DNA of 64,000 nt from G965218495 sp965262785 (GCA_965262785.1 OZ253559.1:1178001-1242000), one strand, 5' to 3'; counted from the stretch's first letter, positions 1-9,511 are shown. Numbers and translations: made by a program. Notes: generated by a model not told the origin, from the letters alone.

Positions 1-2
1 CC

Positions 3-1160
3 GCCGTGGCAGTGGGTGTCTTCACCTTTGTCGGGATCTTGGCCTACATCGATGGGCTGTCGTTGCAGCTGGTACGGACGGCGATTGAGCTGCAGGGCGG
101 GCACATCCAGATATCGGGCGCAGGGTACTTCGAAAATCCAGCTATCCGGACGCAGATCATCGGACCCGGTGAGGTCGCACAGGTCCTGGACGGAGTTGGT
201 GAGATGAGGCATGCGCCGCAGCATCGGGCCCAGGGCATGATTAGCAGCGCAGGGCAGTCTGCGGGGATTGCTATCGTGGGAGTAGACCCGTCCCGCGAGC
301 CGGAAGTCTCACCCATTCCTGCACTGATTGTTGAAGGCGAGTGGCTGAGGGACGACCCGGCGGCCGGCGAGATTGTTATCGGTGCCGCGCTGGCAGAACG
401 GCTGGGTGCGCTATTGGGCGAGCGCGTAGTTCTTATGGCCAGCGACCTTGAAGGCGACATGACTGCCGGTGCATACCGCATCAAAGGCCTGTTTTCCTCC
501 ACCAGCGCGGATTTCGACAGGGCAAACGTATTCCTTCATGAAGAGCAGGTACGCACGCTCATTGGGTTTGCGCCCGATGTGGCTTCGACCATAGCGATTA
601 ACCTCGCCTTGGGCCAGGACGTTACCCAGGTAGCAGACGCAATTCGCACTGCGCTTGCCGGTCGCAACGTAGAAGTGCTCACCTGGCTTGACCGGTCGCC
701 TATGCTGGTGATGATGGACGAGATGATGAACTTGACCAACGTGATCCTGGTGGTGATACTGTTCTCTGCTATCGGCTTTACACTCATCAACTCCTTCGCT
801 ATGGTCATTTTTGAGCGGATTCGCGAGATAGGCATCATGGCGGCAGGGGGCGTGCGGCCCGGTCAGGTGCGCCTGCTGCTCTTTCTGGAAGCCGCCTTTA
901 TCGTGATTTTGGGCATTGGGGTAGGAGTTGGGCTGGCCACAGCGCTGATTGCTTGGTGGAGCGCGGTGGGCTTGGACCTGAGTGCGTTTGCTGAAGGACT
1001 CAGCAGGTTTGGCGCAGGGGCGGTAATCTATCCGAACGTTGTACCGGAGCACATGCTTACCGGCTTTGTGCTGATCTTTGTCATGGTGTTCTTGGCCGTA
1101 CTCTACCCGGCCATCAAGGCAAGCAGATTCAAGATTGTAGACGCGATGAATCATGCCTAA
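3..1160 (+). CDS. FtsX/LolCE-type ABC transporter permease (5'-truncated by window edge)
   Basis: Membrane subunit of an ABC transporter of the FtsX/LolC/MacB superfamily, which moves or extracts substrates at the outer face of the inner membrane. The reading frame is open to the window edge, so the true start lies upstream; the GTG at 6 is probably internal, within the first membrane helix. About 220 residues of periplasmic domain follow, then three hydrophobic segments near residues 244-268, 291-318 and 350-371 with the family's short C-terminal tail. The cytoplasmic loop after the second helix (FERIREIGIMAAGG) is the typical coupling-helix region. The stop overlaps the ATPase start by 8 nt, so the two are translated together. 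Family is clear; substrate is not. Confidence 0.9.
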   Translation, partial: AVAVGVFTFVGILAYIDGLSLQLVRTAIELQGGHIQISGAGYFENPAIRTQIIGPGEVAQVLDGVGEMRHAPQHRAQGMISSAGQSAGIAIVGVDPSREPEVSPIPALIVEGEWLRDDPAAGEIVIGAALAERLGALLGERVVLMASDLEGDMTAGAYRIKGLFSSTSADFDRANVFLHEEQVRTLIGFAPDVASTIAINLALGQDVTQVADAIRTALAGRNVEVLTWLDRSPMLVMMDEMMNLTNVILVVILFSAIGFTLINSFAMVIFERIREIGIMAAGGVRPGQVRLLLFLEAAFIVILGIGVGVGLATALIAWWSAVGLDLSAFAEGLSRFGAGAVIYPNVVPEHMLTGFVLIFVMVFLAVLYPAIKASRFKIVDAMNHA

Positions 1161-1854
1161 CACGACATTGGTGCAGGCCACCAACCTGGTCAAAGTTTAT
1201 CAAGACGGCAGTCATGTGCCGGTGCGTGCACTGGATGGCGTCAATTTTTCTGTGGCTGCCGGCGAATTCACTGCGATCGCCGGACCCAGCGGGAGTGGCA
1301 AGACGACCTTGCTGAACATCATCGGATCGTTGGACTCGCCTACCGAAGGCCAGGTTGTGGTGGCAGGCCGGGACCTGAGCCTGCTCAGTCGCAAGGCACG
1401 AGCGGGTTTCAGGCTTCGCAACCTGGGATTCATCTTCCAGTCGCACAACCTGATTCCAGTGCTTACCGCGGCAGAGAATGCGGAGTTCAACCTGCTTCTG
1501 CAGGGCGTGCCGGCCAGGGAACGGCGGCAACGCGTGATTGAGGAGTTTGCCGATTTGGGCATCGAGGAAGAACTCTCGCGGCGCCGACCGGCCAAGCTAA
1601 GTGGCGGCCAGCAGCAACGCGTCGCAGTCGCGCGTGCTCTCGTGGCACGCCCGAAGCTGATTCTGGCGGATGAGCCTACCGCCAGCTTGGATTCCAAAAC
1701 GGGTGCGCGGCTCCTCGACAAGATGCGCGACCTGAACAAACGCACGGGCATCACATTCCTGTTTTCTACGCACGACCCAATGGTAATCGATCGAGCGAGG
1801 CGCCTGGTGACGCTCCGTGACGGTCAGATTGCCAGCGATGAGAATCACGCGTGA
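1153..1854 (+). CDS. ABC transporter ATP-binding protein, LolD/MacB class
   Basis: Cytoplasmic ATPase that drives the preceding permease. 233 aa, normal for LolD-type subunits. Walker A GPSGSGKT at 44-51, Q-loop Gln96, signature LSGGQ at 149-153, Walker B LILADEP at 169-175 and H-loop His207 are all present, so it should be active. The start overlaps the permease stop by 8 nt, and its TGA overlaps the GTG start of the next gene in a GTGA junction, making a tight three-gene operon. The LolD-like class is inferred from motif context and the FtsX-type partner; it could serve lipoprotein release or a MacB-like efflux role. Confidence 0.93.
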   Translation: MPNTTLVQATNLVKVYQDGSHVPVRALDGVNFSVAAGEFTAIAGPSGSGKTTLLNIIGSLDSPTEGQVVVAGRDLSLLSRKARAGFRLRNLGFIFQSHNLIPVLTAAENAEFNLLLQGVPARERRQRVIEEFADLGIEEELSRRRPAKLSGGQQQRVAVARALVARPKLILADEPTASLDSKTGARLLDKMRDLNKRTGITFLFSTHDPMVIDRARRLVTLRDGQIASDENHA

Positions 1855-2990
1855 GTCGCCGGTGCCTTGCTCTGGCCTGTGTTTTTGCCCTGGCGCAGGA
1901 GATGCCAAGTCAGGCACGCCAGACGTCCATGGAATTCCTGGGCTACGCTAAGCATCTCGGCATACGATTTTCTTCGCCCCAGTCTGCCAAGGCATACCTG
2001 CTGAACGTCAGCCGCTTTAGAGCCAAAGGGCTGCTTGACGTTGGTAAACGTGTACGTGGCGAGGTCTGGCTCGACACCGAGGTGCTGACCGGAAGCTATC
2101 TGCAGTCCGACGAGTACGTCAAGGCGCAAGCGCATGCGCGGCCGTTACCGCTGCAACTGGAATGGACTCTTGGGTCGGGGTCAGGCTATGAGGTGCGGCA
2201 GCGCCTATTTCGTGCTTTCTTGCTGTTGCAATCCAAGGGAGCCACGCTCTCGGTGGGACGGCAGCGTATAGCTTGGGGCTCAGGCTTTGCCTGGAATCCG
2301 ACGGACATCCTGAATCCCTTTGACCCCGGTGCCATTGAGCTCGGCGAGCGCGCCGGGGTTGATGCCGCGCACATAAGCGTGCCGCTCGGGCCGCTTTCGC
2401 GCCTCGAGCTGGTGGCAGCGCATACCGAAACGGGGGCTCCGGGCAGCTTTGCAGTGCGTGCAGGCACGAACTATCGCGCCTATGATATCACGGCACTGGC
2501 GGGGCGGTTTCGTCGCGACTGGGTAGTTGGCGGCGACTTTGCCGGGTACCTAAGGGGCGCGGGACTGCGTGGCGAGGTGGCGTACGTGCGCAGACGCGCC
2601 GGGCGGGCCTTCGCGCGTGCAGTGCTTAATGCGGACTACACCTTTGCGTCCGGTATGTACGGACTCGCCGAGCTCTACTACAACGGCCGCGGCAGTGCCC
2701 GAAAGGACCAATATGACTTTGCAGACCTCTTGGCGGGCGACACCTTCAACCTGGCCCAGTGGTACGCAGCAATTTCCGCGGGCGCAAGCCTGACGCCGCT
2801 GGTAGCCGCCGGCCTCTATCAGCTGGTCAACCTGACTGACGGAAGCCTTCTGGTGGGTCCGTCGGTCACGTACTCGCTAACGCAAAGCATTGAAGCTGCC
2901 GTTGCATCCTACTTTTCTGTTGGCGCTGGTGATTCCGAGTTCGGCGCCCCGCGCCACTCGTATTTTGCGACGCTGCAGTGGTATTTCTAG
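1851..2990 (+). CDS. Predicted outer-membrane beta-barrel protein
   Basis: 379 aa starting at a GTG that overlaps the ATPase stop by 4 nt. The N-terminus is a plausible Sec signal (hydrophobic stretch ALACVFALA, cleavage after about residue 22). The rest alternates aromatic and polar residues as in barrel strands and ends in Tyr-Phe, as outer-membrane proteins often do. A segment near residues 140-160 (IAWGSGFAWNPTDILNPFD) resembles the 'RQ.IAWG...D..NP.D' signature seen in DUF1302-like and related porin families; that likeness is from memory. Position suggests it works with the ABC pair, perhaps as an outer-membrane partner. Its stop overlaps the stop of the convergent osmC gene in a CTAG palindrome. 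Confidence 0.65.
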   Translation: MSRRCLALACVFALAQEMPSQARQTSMEFLGYAKHLGIRFSSPQSAKAYLLNVSRFRAKGLLDVGKRVRGEVWLDTEVLTGSYLQSDEYVKAQAHARPLPLQLEWTLGSGSGYEVRQRLFRAFLLLQSKGATLSVGRQRIAWGSGFAWNPTDILNPFDPGAIELGERAGVDAAHISVPLGPLSRLELVAAHTETGAPGSFAVRAGTNYRAYDITALAGRFRRDWVVGGDFAGYLRGAGLRGEVAYVRRRAGRAFARAVLNADYTFASGMYGLAELYYNGRGSARKDQYDFADLLAGDTFNLAQWYAAISAGASLTPLVAAGLYQLVNLTDGSLLVGPSVTYSLTQSIEAAVASYFSVGAGDSEFGAPRHSYFATLQWYF

Positions 2991-3418
2991 CCAGCCAAGG
3001 CTGCATCAACTTTAATTGTGGTTCCGGCGTAAAGCTTTGAGATGGGGCACCCCGTACGGGTTGCCTCCACGGCTGCCAGGAATGTAGCCTCATCAAGACC
3101 GGGCACATTGGCTGCCACGGTTATGTCGATAGAAGCAACGTGAAATCCACCTGCCGGATCCGGCCCGAGGTTGACGGTAGCATTGGCGTGTACGCGCTCT
3201 GGTACATGCCCGCCGGAAGACAGCTCATGGGACAGTGCCATGGCAAAGCAGCCGGCGTGGGCGGCAGCTACCAGATCTTCCGGGCTGATGTTGACCACAT
3301 CTCCAAAGCGGGAGGCAAAGGTAAAGGGCGACTCGAAGCCGCCTCTTTCCGTTTTCATGGTTCCGTTGCCGGCCTTGAGGTCGCCCTGCCAAATGGCTTC
3401 TGCGGTTCTAACTGTCAT
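2987..3418 (-). CDS. osmC: OsmC family peroxiredoxin
   Basis: Thiol-dependent organic hydroperoxide reductase of the OsmC subfamily; cytoplasmic homodimer. 143 aa, matching family length. The two redox cysteines are Cys57 in AHAGCFAMALS and Cys124 in TGCPISKL, each in the expected context, and the N-terminal 'A.WQGDLK.G.GT' pattern is that of E. coli OsmC. It lies 24 nt downstream of a second OsmC-family gene on the same strand, so both are probably one transcript. Its 3' end meets the convergent barrel gene. Confidence 0.93.
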   Translation of the reverse strand: MTVRTAEAIWQGDLKAGNGTMKTERGGFESPFTFASRFGDVVNISPEDLVAAAHAGCFAMALSHELSSGGHVPERVHANATVNLGPDPAGGFHVASIDITVAANVPGLDEATFLAAVEATRTGCPISKLYAGTTIKVDAALAG

Positions 3419-3442
3419 GATTGCTGCGTTTAATTCTGAAGA

Positions 3443-3868
3443 TTAGAGCTCGTAGCGCGTGCCGTTTACCGAATAAGAGACGGTGATTTCGGCCGTCTTT
3501 TCGACGATCTTGGCTACTGAGCAGTACTTGTTAATGCTGAGGTCGACGGCGCGCCTTACTTTGCCTGGGTGCAGGTCGCCGGTAAGCGCATAGTGCACAT
3601 GGATTCGGGTAAAGAGCGCCGGAGTGCCTTCGCGTTCGTACTCAATGGTAGCGTCAAATCCCTGGAGGTCCTGGCGGCTCTTGCGCAGGATGTCTACGAT
3701 GTCAATGCCGCTGCACCCGCCAATTGCCATGGCCACCGCCTGCATCGGGCCCACACCTTGGCCATTGCCGCTGGGTGGGTCGGTATCGAAGTGAAGCTGG
3801 TTGCCTGTCTCGTTTGTGCCGAGAAAGTGATTCTTGCTGTCCAGGCGATGGAGCGTGACTGTTGCCAT
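3443..3868 (-). CDS. OsmC family protein, YhfA-like subgroup
   Basis: Second OsmC-fold protein, divergent from its neighbour. From the ATG at 3868 it is 141 aa; a GTG four codons upstream (3880) is an alternative and neither has a clear ribosome-binding site. It keeps one cysteine in IGGCSGIDIVDILRK and another in NKYCSVAKIVEKTA, spaced as in the YhfA/DUF-type OsmC group. Probable role is peroxide or electrophile detoxification, but the substrate is unknown. First gene of a two-gene operon with osmC. Confidence 0.88.
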   Translation of the reverse strand: MATVTLHRLDSKNHFLGTNETGNQLHFDTDPPSGNGQGVGPMQAVAMAIGGCSGIDIVDILRKSRQDLQGFDATIEYEREGTPALFTRIHVHYALTGDLHPGKVRRAVDLSINKYCSVAKIVEKTAEITVSYSVNGTRYEL

Positions 3869-4777
3869 AATGCAGTGCACTTGGGATTTGCCCGTTTCAA
3901 CCCGTGAATGCGCGGACGGATTCTGACGGCGGTAGAATTCGGTTGGGAGTCCGTACTGCGCAGAGTACCGGCAACTCTAGCTACCCACGCGAACGCGCAA
4001 TTGTAACGACAATGGGAGCCCGAACAAGGCGCACGACTCGCAAGATGCCTCTTAGTGCACAGAATCGTGGGCGGACCTTCCCGCTCAGGTCGCATCGGCG
4101 ATTCCATCACGCAGACGTTTGGAACCTATTTACTGGAAGCTCTACTCACGGCCGCGGCCTTCAGGCACCCTAGGACGCCAGATGCCTACAACTACTTGGC
4201 GCACGGCCAGATCAGGAAAGATCCGCTGGATGAGGTGCCGCCTTGACGCCTTGTCTCCATGCGCCTTCAAGAGGATATCTGATCTCAATTCTTGAGGTGG
4301 CAGGCGGTTCATTCGAGTTGAAGCCGCCAGCCGTGCGTGGCGCAAGACATCGGGCTGCAGTGGCGTGTTGGCGGCACGTGAAACGCTCCAATTCGTTGTT
4401 CAGGATGGTCCATGCAGGCCCGCAAGTGGTTTGGGCACATGCATTTCGAATTGCGGGTGCAACCGGATTGTAGCCCACGCGCAAGGGGAGTTCGATTCTT
4501 GGCGCCGGCCCAGCCGCCACAGCTCCCTTTGTTATGCATACATTTGCTTTCGTCGGCTGGCTCATCAGACTTAAGTTCTCCCGGCGTTGCTTGCGGTGGG
4601 GTTACGAGCCGGACGCGACAAGGGCAGGCATGCAGGCTTGATTTAGGGACGGGCTTGCGGGAATACGGCCAGCTTAAAACCCAATCATGCTCTGGCTATT
4701 TTGTGTGCCAATTCGGCCTCGGTCCTTGGCCTCACCCTAACTGACTCGCCTAGGGTCACGTCACATCCCGCAGCATC
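3869..4777. other. Non-coding or decayed spacer
   Basis: About 0.9 kb between the OsmC pair and the secreted repeat protein. Short open frames exist on both strands but none shows a recognisable domain, signal peptide or plausible start. It must contain promoters for both divergent flanking units; no clear -35/-10 pair was identified. Confidence 0.5.
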
Positions 4778-7700
4778 ATGAATGGACTCAAGTTGACCAG
4801 TGTCGCCATAATGGCGATCTTGCTCCTGTCTCTTTCCATCACGCTCTTGCCGGACGCCCCGACCTCAGATTTGGAATCCGGCACCCTGGCTATCCGGTCC
4901 GAGAAGTCCAAAATAATGTCAAGTCCGCAGGGCCACCCGGACTTGTACTTTGAACACTTCCGCGACATCAGGGCATCGGAAAACGGCGAAGTCGAGTACC
5001 CGCCGGGCTATAGGTATGCAGAGTATAAAAAGGCGAAAGCGGCCTTGAAGACTTCCGGCGCCACACTCAACTGGGTCGAGCGAGGCCCTGGCAACGTGGG
5101 TGGCCGAACACGCCCTATCCTGGTCGACCCGGATGATCCTGACCTGCACACGTGGTGGGTTGGCTCGGTGAGCGGCGGCCTGTGGAAGACCATAAACGGG
5201 GGTTTGGCATGGCAAAACCAGGCAGATGATCTGCCCGTCATGTCGGTCACCAGTCTGGCGATGGCTGAGAGCAACCACAACATCATATATATGGGGACTG
5301 GGGAGGGATTCGGCAACGTAGACGCCGTAGGCGGCAACGGGATTTTCCGGTCCTTCGACAAAGGCACGACCTGGGAGCACTTGGCGGCCACCACTGCGAA
5401 CGCTAATTTTCGACATGTGAACCGGTTGGCCGTTGACCCTGCGAATCCGGATGTGGTAGTGGCCGCTACCGGTGCAGGCATATTTCGCACCTCCGATGGA
5501 GGCATGTCGTGGAATGGAGTATGGGAGGGATCGGAAGTTGTACAGGATTTGCGGGCGCAGCCAGGCAACTTCGATATGCAGATTGCCGGTGTTGACGGTC
5601 AAGGCATCTTTTACTCAACAGATGCAGGCATGACGTGGCAGCTCGCGTCAACGACCTGGATTGATGGCTTTGGCCGCATTGAGGTTGCGTATTCCCCTTC
5701 CCACCCGAATATCGCGTATGCTGCTGCTGAGGGAGGCGTATCGGCCCAGCTCTATCGCAGCGATGACGGTGGTATCAGTTGGGTGCCTACAGTAGACACA
5801 AATTCCAAGCCTGAAAACTGGCACCGCGGGCAGGGCTGGTACAATAACACGCTGGCAGTACACCCGTTTAAGCCTGACACCGTGTTTGTCGGAGGGATTT
5901 ACTTGTGGCGGAATATTCTGTCGGACGTCACGGTGAGCGTATCTGGACCTAACGCATTCAATCCTGGTGGCACAGAGTCGTGGCTCATGTGGGTGTCTTT
6001 TCAAAGCGCGTCAGCTTTCGGAGGCACGGTGTCTTACCTGAATCCAAGTGCCGTAGATGTGGATGTGGCGGATTACACGGGCATTGAGATTCGATTTGGT
6101 CAAGGGTCGCAGAGAGCGCATCGCTTCTGGGTTTCCGAAACCGCTGGCACAAATGGAAATGGCGGCCAAGGCATCGCGTTTAGCGAATACATGTACGGTG
6201 GCTACGATGACGTGCCACTACAAGTTTGGGATACCGACAACAACCGCCAGCTGATGTTTTCCTTCCGTGATCAAGCCGACGATGGCGAATTCAACCTGAT
6301 TGAGTATTTCACGCCAGCAGATCCGGAGACACGCGATGCGCATAGTCGCGAGTACATTTTCATCCATAAGTATGACTACGATGCCAATAACCCCCGGGTC
6401 AGTATCGCCCAAGATGGAGGCGTGGTAAACGGAATGCTGTATTTCATGTGGCCGACGCTTCTTGACAGCACCTCCACCTGGGATCCGACAAACCTACCCA
6501 ATCAGACTATATCCATTGGGTTCAGTACTGGTGAAGGCCGTGAGCGCACTATCGACCGCGGAATTGACGGCAATCGCGTAACGCACGTAGACCACCACAA
6601 CCTGGTACCCATCTCGGTTGACGCGGCCCGAGGTGACTTCTGGCTTCTCAATGCCAATGACGGCGGCGTAGCCGTATCTACGGACAACGGGCGATTATTC
6701 ACAGAGCTCGACAGCCGATATTCGGGCTACAACACCGCGCAATTCTACGGGGTAGCCAAGAAGCCTGGGCGCTCAGAATACATTGCGGGCGCACAGGATA
6801 ACGGAGCGTGGCGATCTTCCGGCAATCCGGACAACAGGAGCGAGTGGATTGAACAGCTTCGCGGCGACGGCATCGAAACAGTGTGGCACGCGACCGACCC
6901 AGGTAAAATCATGGGGTCCATCCAGTACAGCTATATACGAAGAAGCGAGGATGGTGGCTTGAACTGGAAAAATTCACCGGGCATGCGCTACGACACGAAC
7001 AACGGGCAGTTTCTTACCACCCTGGGTAGCTCGGACCTGGCACCCGACAACGTCTATACTACCAAGCGCGGCGGCGTCTGGTATTCCAGAGACTTTGGGG
7101 GAAGCTGGACCCTGACGCCCATCACTGAAAGCTGGGGGTTGCGGTCAGGTGGTAAAGCAAGGGTATCCATTGCAGACCCGAACGTAGTTTGGGCAGGCTA
7201 CGGCATGGACTCCAGCCCCAGTCGAAGGCTGCATGTCTCGAAGGATCAGGGAGTATCGTTCGAAGCGGCGTCCTTGCCCACCATGGACCAGGCACCGGAA
7301 ACAGTCATTTCCGGGCTGGCTACGCATCCTACCGAGGGCGGCACGGCCTATGCGCTGTTCTCGCGCTACGGCTACGCAAAGGTCCTGGAAACAAAAGACC
7401 ATGGGCAGACCTGGTCGGACCTTTCAGGCTTCGATACCACGGGAGCAAGCACGAACGGTTTTCCCGATGTGGCCGTGTATGACCTGGTGGTGATGCCGCA
7501 CGCAACCAATGTGCTGTGGGTTGGCACTGGCATTGGCCTCTTCAAGTCAAAGAGCTATGGCAGGAATTGGAAATACGCGAACAACGGCCTGCCGGCCGTG
7601 GCCGTTTGGCGGATGAAGATCCGAGATGAAGAGGTCGTCCTGGGGACACATGGCCGTGGCGTATGGACCGTCCCGCTCGCTGAGGTTGACGTCGCAATAG

Positions 7701-7990
7701 AAGAGGAGCCTGGCGAGTTGCCGTCCGGATTCAGCCTTGCGAAGAACTACCCGAATCCGTTTAACGCCTCAACTACCATCCAGTTCAAGGTGCCAAGTGA
7801 AGCGCAGGTCCGCCTGACCGTCTTTGACGCGGTTGGAAGGAAGGTGTCCGTACTGACCGACAGAGTCTATCCTCCAGGAGAATACGACTTGAATTGGAAC
7901 GCAAACAACTTCGCAAGCGGCGTCTACTTCTATCGTATGGAATCAGACGGCAGGCTCATTGATATGCAAAAGATGACGCTGCTGAAGTAG
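4778..7990 (+). CDS. Secreted Asp-box/BNR beta-propeller protein with T9SS sorting domain
   Basis: 1070 aa. An N-terminal hydrophobic segment (residues 7-25) acts as a signal peptide. The body carries many Asp-box/BNR motifs (S-x-D-x-G-x-x-W), for example SDDGGISW, STDAGMTW, TSDGGMSW, SEDGGLNW and TKDHGQTW, typical of sortilin/VPS10-like and sialidase-like propellers. A large insert near residues 370-600 separates two propeller groups. The last ~85 residues begin with NYPNPFN and end in a basic-hydrophobic tail: a type A T9SS sorting domain, so the protein should be exported to the cell surface or medium. No catalytic residues are recognised, and the function (binding, peptidase-associated or structural) is unknown. 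It has its own transcript, with a stem-loop just downstream. Confidence 0.9.
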   Translation: MNGLKLTSVAIMAILLLSLSITLLPDAPTSDLESGTLAIRSEKSKIMSSPQGHPDLYFEHFRDIRASENGEVEYPPGYRYAEYKKAKAALKTSGATLNWVERGPGNVGGRTRPILVDPDDPDLHTWWVGSVSGGLWKTINGGLAWQNQADDLPVMSVTSLAMAESNHNIIYMGTGEGFGNVDAVGGNGIFRSFDKGTTWEHLAATTANANFRHVNRLAVDPANPDVVVAATGAGIFRTSDGGMSWNGVWEGSEVVQDLRAQPGNFDMQIAGVDGQGIFYSTDAGMTWQLASTTWIDGFGRIEVAYSPSHPNIAYAAAEGGVSAQLYRSDDGGISWVPTVDTNSKPENWHRGQGWYNNTLAVHPFKPDTVFVGGIYLWRNILSDVTVSVSGPNAFNPGGTESWLMWVSFQSASAFGGTVSYLNPSAVDVDVADYTGIEIRFGQGSQRAHRFWVSETAGTNGNGGQGIAFSEYMYGGYDDVPLQVWDTDNNRQLMFSFRDQADDGEFNLIEYFTPADPETRDAHSREYIFIHKYDYDANNPRVSIAQDGGVVNGMLYFMWPTLLDSTSTWDPTNLPNQTISIGFSTGEGRERTIDRGIDGNRVTHVDHHNLVPISVDAARGDFWLLNANDGGVAVSTDNGRLFTELDSRYSGYNTAQFYGVAKKPGRSEYIAGAQDNGAWRSSGNPDNRSEWIEQLRGDGIETVWHATDPGKIMGSIQYSYIRRSEDGGLNWKNSPGMRYDTNNGQFLTTLGSSDLAPDNVYTTKRGGVWYSRDFGGSWTLTPITESWGLRSGGKARVSIADPNVVWAGYGMDSSPSRRLHVSKDQGVSFEAASLPTMDQAPETVISGLATHPTEGGTAYALFSRYGYAKVLETKDHGQTWSDLSGFDTTGASTNGFPDVAVYDLVVMPHATNVLWVGTGIGLFKSKSYGRNWKYANNGLPAVAVWRMKIRDEEVVLGTHGRGVWTVPLAEVDVAIEEEPGELPSGFSLAKNYPNPFNASTTIQFKVPSEAQVRLTVFDAVGRKVSVLTDRVYPPGEYDLNWNANNFASGVYFYRMESDGRLIDMQKMTLLK

Positions 7991-8024
7991 GTAGCCTGTC
8001 GTGAAAGCTCGCAAGCAAGCTCCG

Positions 8025-8047
8025 ATGCCCCTGCCGGCCAGGGGCAT
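8025..8047 (+). terminator. Stem-loop after the Asp-box gene
   Basis: Perfect 9-bp inverted repeat ATGCCCCTG / CAGGGGCAT with a 5-nt loop, starting 35 nt after the stop at 7990. No U-tract follows, so it may be a weak terminator or a 3' stabilising hairpin. Confidence 0.5.
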
Positions 8048-8415
8048 ATTCTAGACTTGCCCCGGCGATTGGGGCTAGGAGGGGCTTCGCGAGCCAGCTC
8101 TCCTACACCCCCGTGCGCACTAGTCCGCACGCGGCGGTGCAATGGACTCAAGCGAAACGGACTCGGAACTTGCGCCATCAGTCCAAGGTCAGCCAAGAGA
8201 GCATCCGAGGTTATGTAACATGCGGCGCGTGTAAGGCTAAGCCGGCAGGGATCATGTATGTTGCCGGGCAGACTTGGCGGCCAGTGAAGGCCGCCAGGTC
8301 GAATCGGCGAGGTGCCCGGTAACGATGTTGTGGCAATCCCGGACGGTTTCACCAGGGGGAGAAGCGGGCTTCGCCCCCGAATGCAACCCCCATGGGCACG
8401 TTTGCGTAGCAAACA
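8048..8415. other. Spacer with small hairpins
   Basis: No gene recognised. It contains a GC hairpin around GGGCTTCGCCC near 8370 and a perfect 6-bp stem GTTTGC-GTA-GCAAAC at 8400-8414, directly abutting the ATG at 8416. The latter could mask initiation at that ATG and favour the internal ATG at 8449. Confidence 0.4.
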
Positions 8416-9342
8416 ATGGGAACGAATAGCCAACCACTGGCCGACTCGATGTATATAGCTATCGCCTTTTCGCTTTTTGTGTCCACGCCGCTAGTATCCG
8501 ATATGGGCACCTTCGTGCCACAAGAGCGGGATGTGATCAAAAAAGAATACCCGGTAAGCCCGGGTGGTACAATCCACCTGGATATGGATCGTGGTAACAT
8601 CAAGGTCGAGGTGGTGGACGAGAATCGTGTCTTCATTGAGCTGGAGCGCGTTGTAAAGGAAGACGAAAAGGCGGAGGCAAGGGATATCCTGAAGCTCCAC
8701 GAGTACGCCTTCGACAAGCGTGGCAACGATGTGTTTATAAGCACGAAGTTCGATTCAGAAAGCAAGACGTGGCGCTTCCGCAGGCGGCCGCGGCTGAGGG
8801 TAAGCCTTGTCGTCCGAATTCCTGCCGAATTCAATGTTACATTCGAGAACGGCGCCGGCAACGTAGACGTGTCGGATGTGCACGGCTACGTTAGGGGAAC
8901 CACCGGTGCTGGCAACATCACGATTGATGAAATTAAGGGTGAGGTCAACGTCACACTAGGGGCGGGAAACATTGACATCTCCGGCGAGCTAGTGACGGCC
9001 GAGGCAAGAACTGGGGCTGGAAACATTGCAATCTACGGGCTGCGGGGTCCGGTGCGGGCTGCGACGGGTGCCGGCAACATTGACGCAGTAATCATTCACC
9101 AGCCTGATGGAAACTCCAAGTTTTCAACCGGTGCGGGCAACGTGGTGGTGGCACTCGCGGCAGATGTTGGTGTCTATGTTCAGGCCAAAACCAAAGTGGG
9201 GTCGGCGAAGTGCGAGTTTCCCCTGGAGGTCAGCAAGAATTTTCTGTCAAAGTCATTTTCAGGTGAGATCAACGGAGGCGGCGCGGAAATAGCGTTGGAG
9301 GCCGGAATGGGAAATGTTGTACTGAAGCGCCACAGAATGTAG
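8416..9342 (+). CDS. DUF4097-type beta-helix repeat protein
   Basis: 308 aa with repeated GAGNI/GAGNV turns (residues about 145-260: GAGNVDVSD, GAGNITIDE, GAGNIDISG, GAGNIAIYG, GAGNIDAVI), the hallmark of the DUF4097/DUF4098 right-handed beta-helix fold. An N-terminal hydrophobic stretch after the second Met (MYIAIAFSLFVSTPLVS, start 8449) looks like a signal peptide, so the real start may be 8449 rather than 8416. Likely periplasmic or envelope-associated; such proteins often sit near anti-sigma or envelope stress genes, but none is adjacent here. Function unknown. Confidence 0.8.
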   Translation: MGTNSQPLADSMYIAIAFSLFVSTPLVSDMGTFVPQERDVIKKEYPVSPGGTIHLDMDRGNIKVEVVDENRVFIELERVVKEDEKAEARDILKLHEYAFDKRGNDVFISTKFDSESKTWRFRRRPRLRVSLVVRIPAEFNVTFENGAGNVDVSDVHGYVRGTTGAGNITIDEIKGEVNVTLGAGNIDISGELVTAEARTGAGNIAIYGLRGPVRAATGAGNIDAVIIHQPDGNSKFSTGAGNVVVALAADVGVYVQAKTKVGSAKCEFPLEVSKNFLSKSFSGEINGGGAEIALEAGMGNVVLKRHRM

Positions 9343-9357
9343 AATAGCCTGGCGAGG

Positions 9358-9379
9358 GGGGCTGCGTGCGCAGCAGCCC
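9358..9379 (+). terminator. GC-rich hairpin downstream of the DUF4097 gene
   Basis: Near-palindrome GCTGCG-TG-CGCAGC at 9361-9374 with additional flanking G/C pairing, starting 15 nt after the stop. It is followed by AAAAGG rather than a T-run. Probable transcript end between this gene and the fatty-acid operon. Confidence 0.45.
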
Positions 9380-9420
9380 AAAAGGTCACCTCTGACCGTG
9401 AATTGCGGCGTACGGCTTTG

Positions 9421-9426
9421 TATAAT
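9421..9426 (+). promoter_or_regulatory. Candidate -10 box for the beta-oxidation operon
   Basis: A perfect TATAAT lies 86 nt before the fadN start, in an otherwise GC-rich spacer and just after the upstream terminator hairpin. No good -35 hexamer is present at 16-18 nt. Rhodothermota promoters need not have one, so this stays tentative. Confidence 0.35.
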
Positions 9427-9511
9427 ATAGCTGCCGGACTTGCTTCTCTGGCGATTTGCAGGACTATATTCTGTGACCTGGTCGTCAGGCCACAAACGGG
9501 AGCCATAACGA

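Noticed and set aside
411..1193. 260-codon minus-strand frame opposite the permease.
   Set aside because: Overlaps a clearly conserved ABC permease on the other strand; its translation is rich in His/Gln as expected for an antisense shadow.
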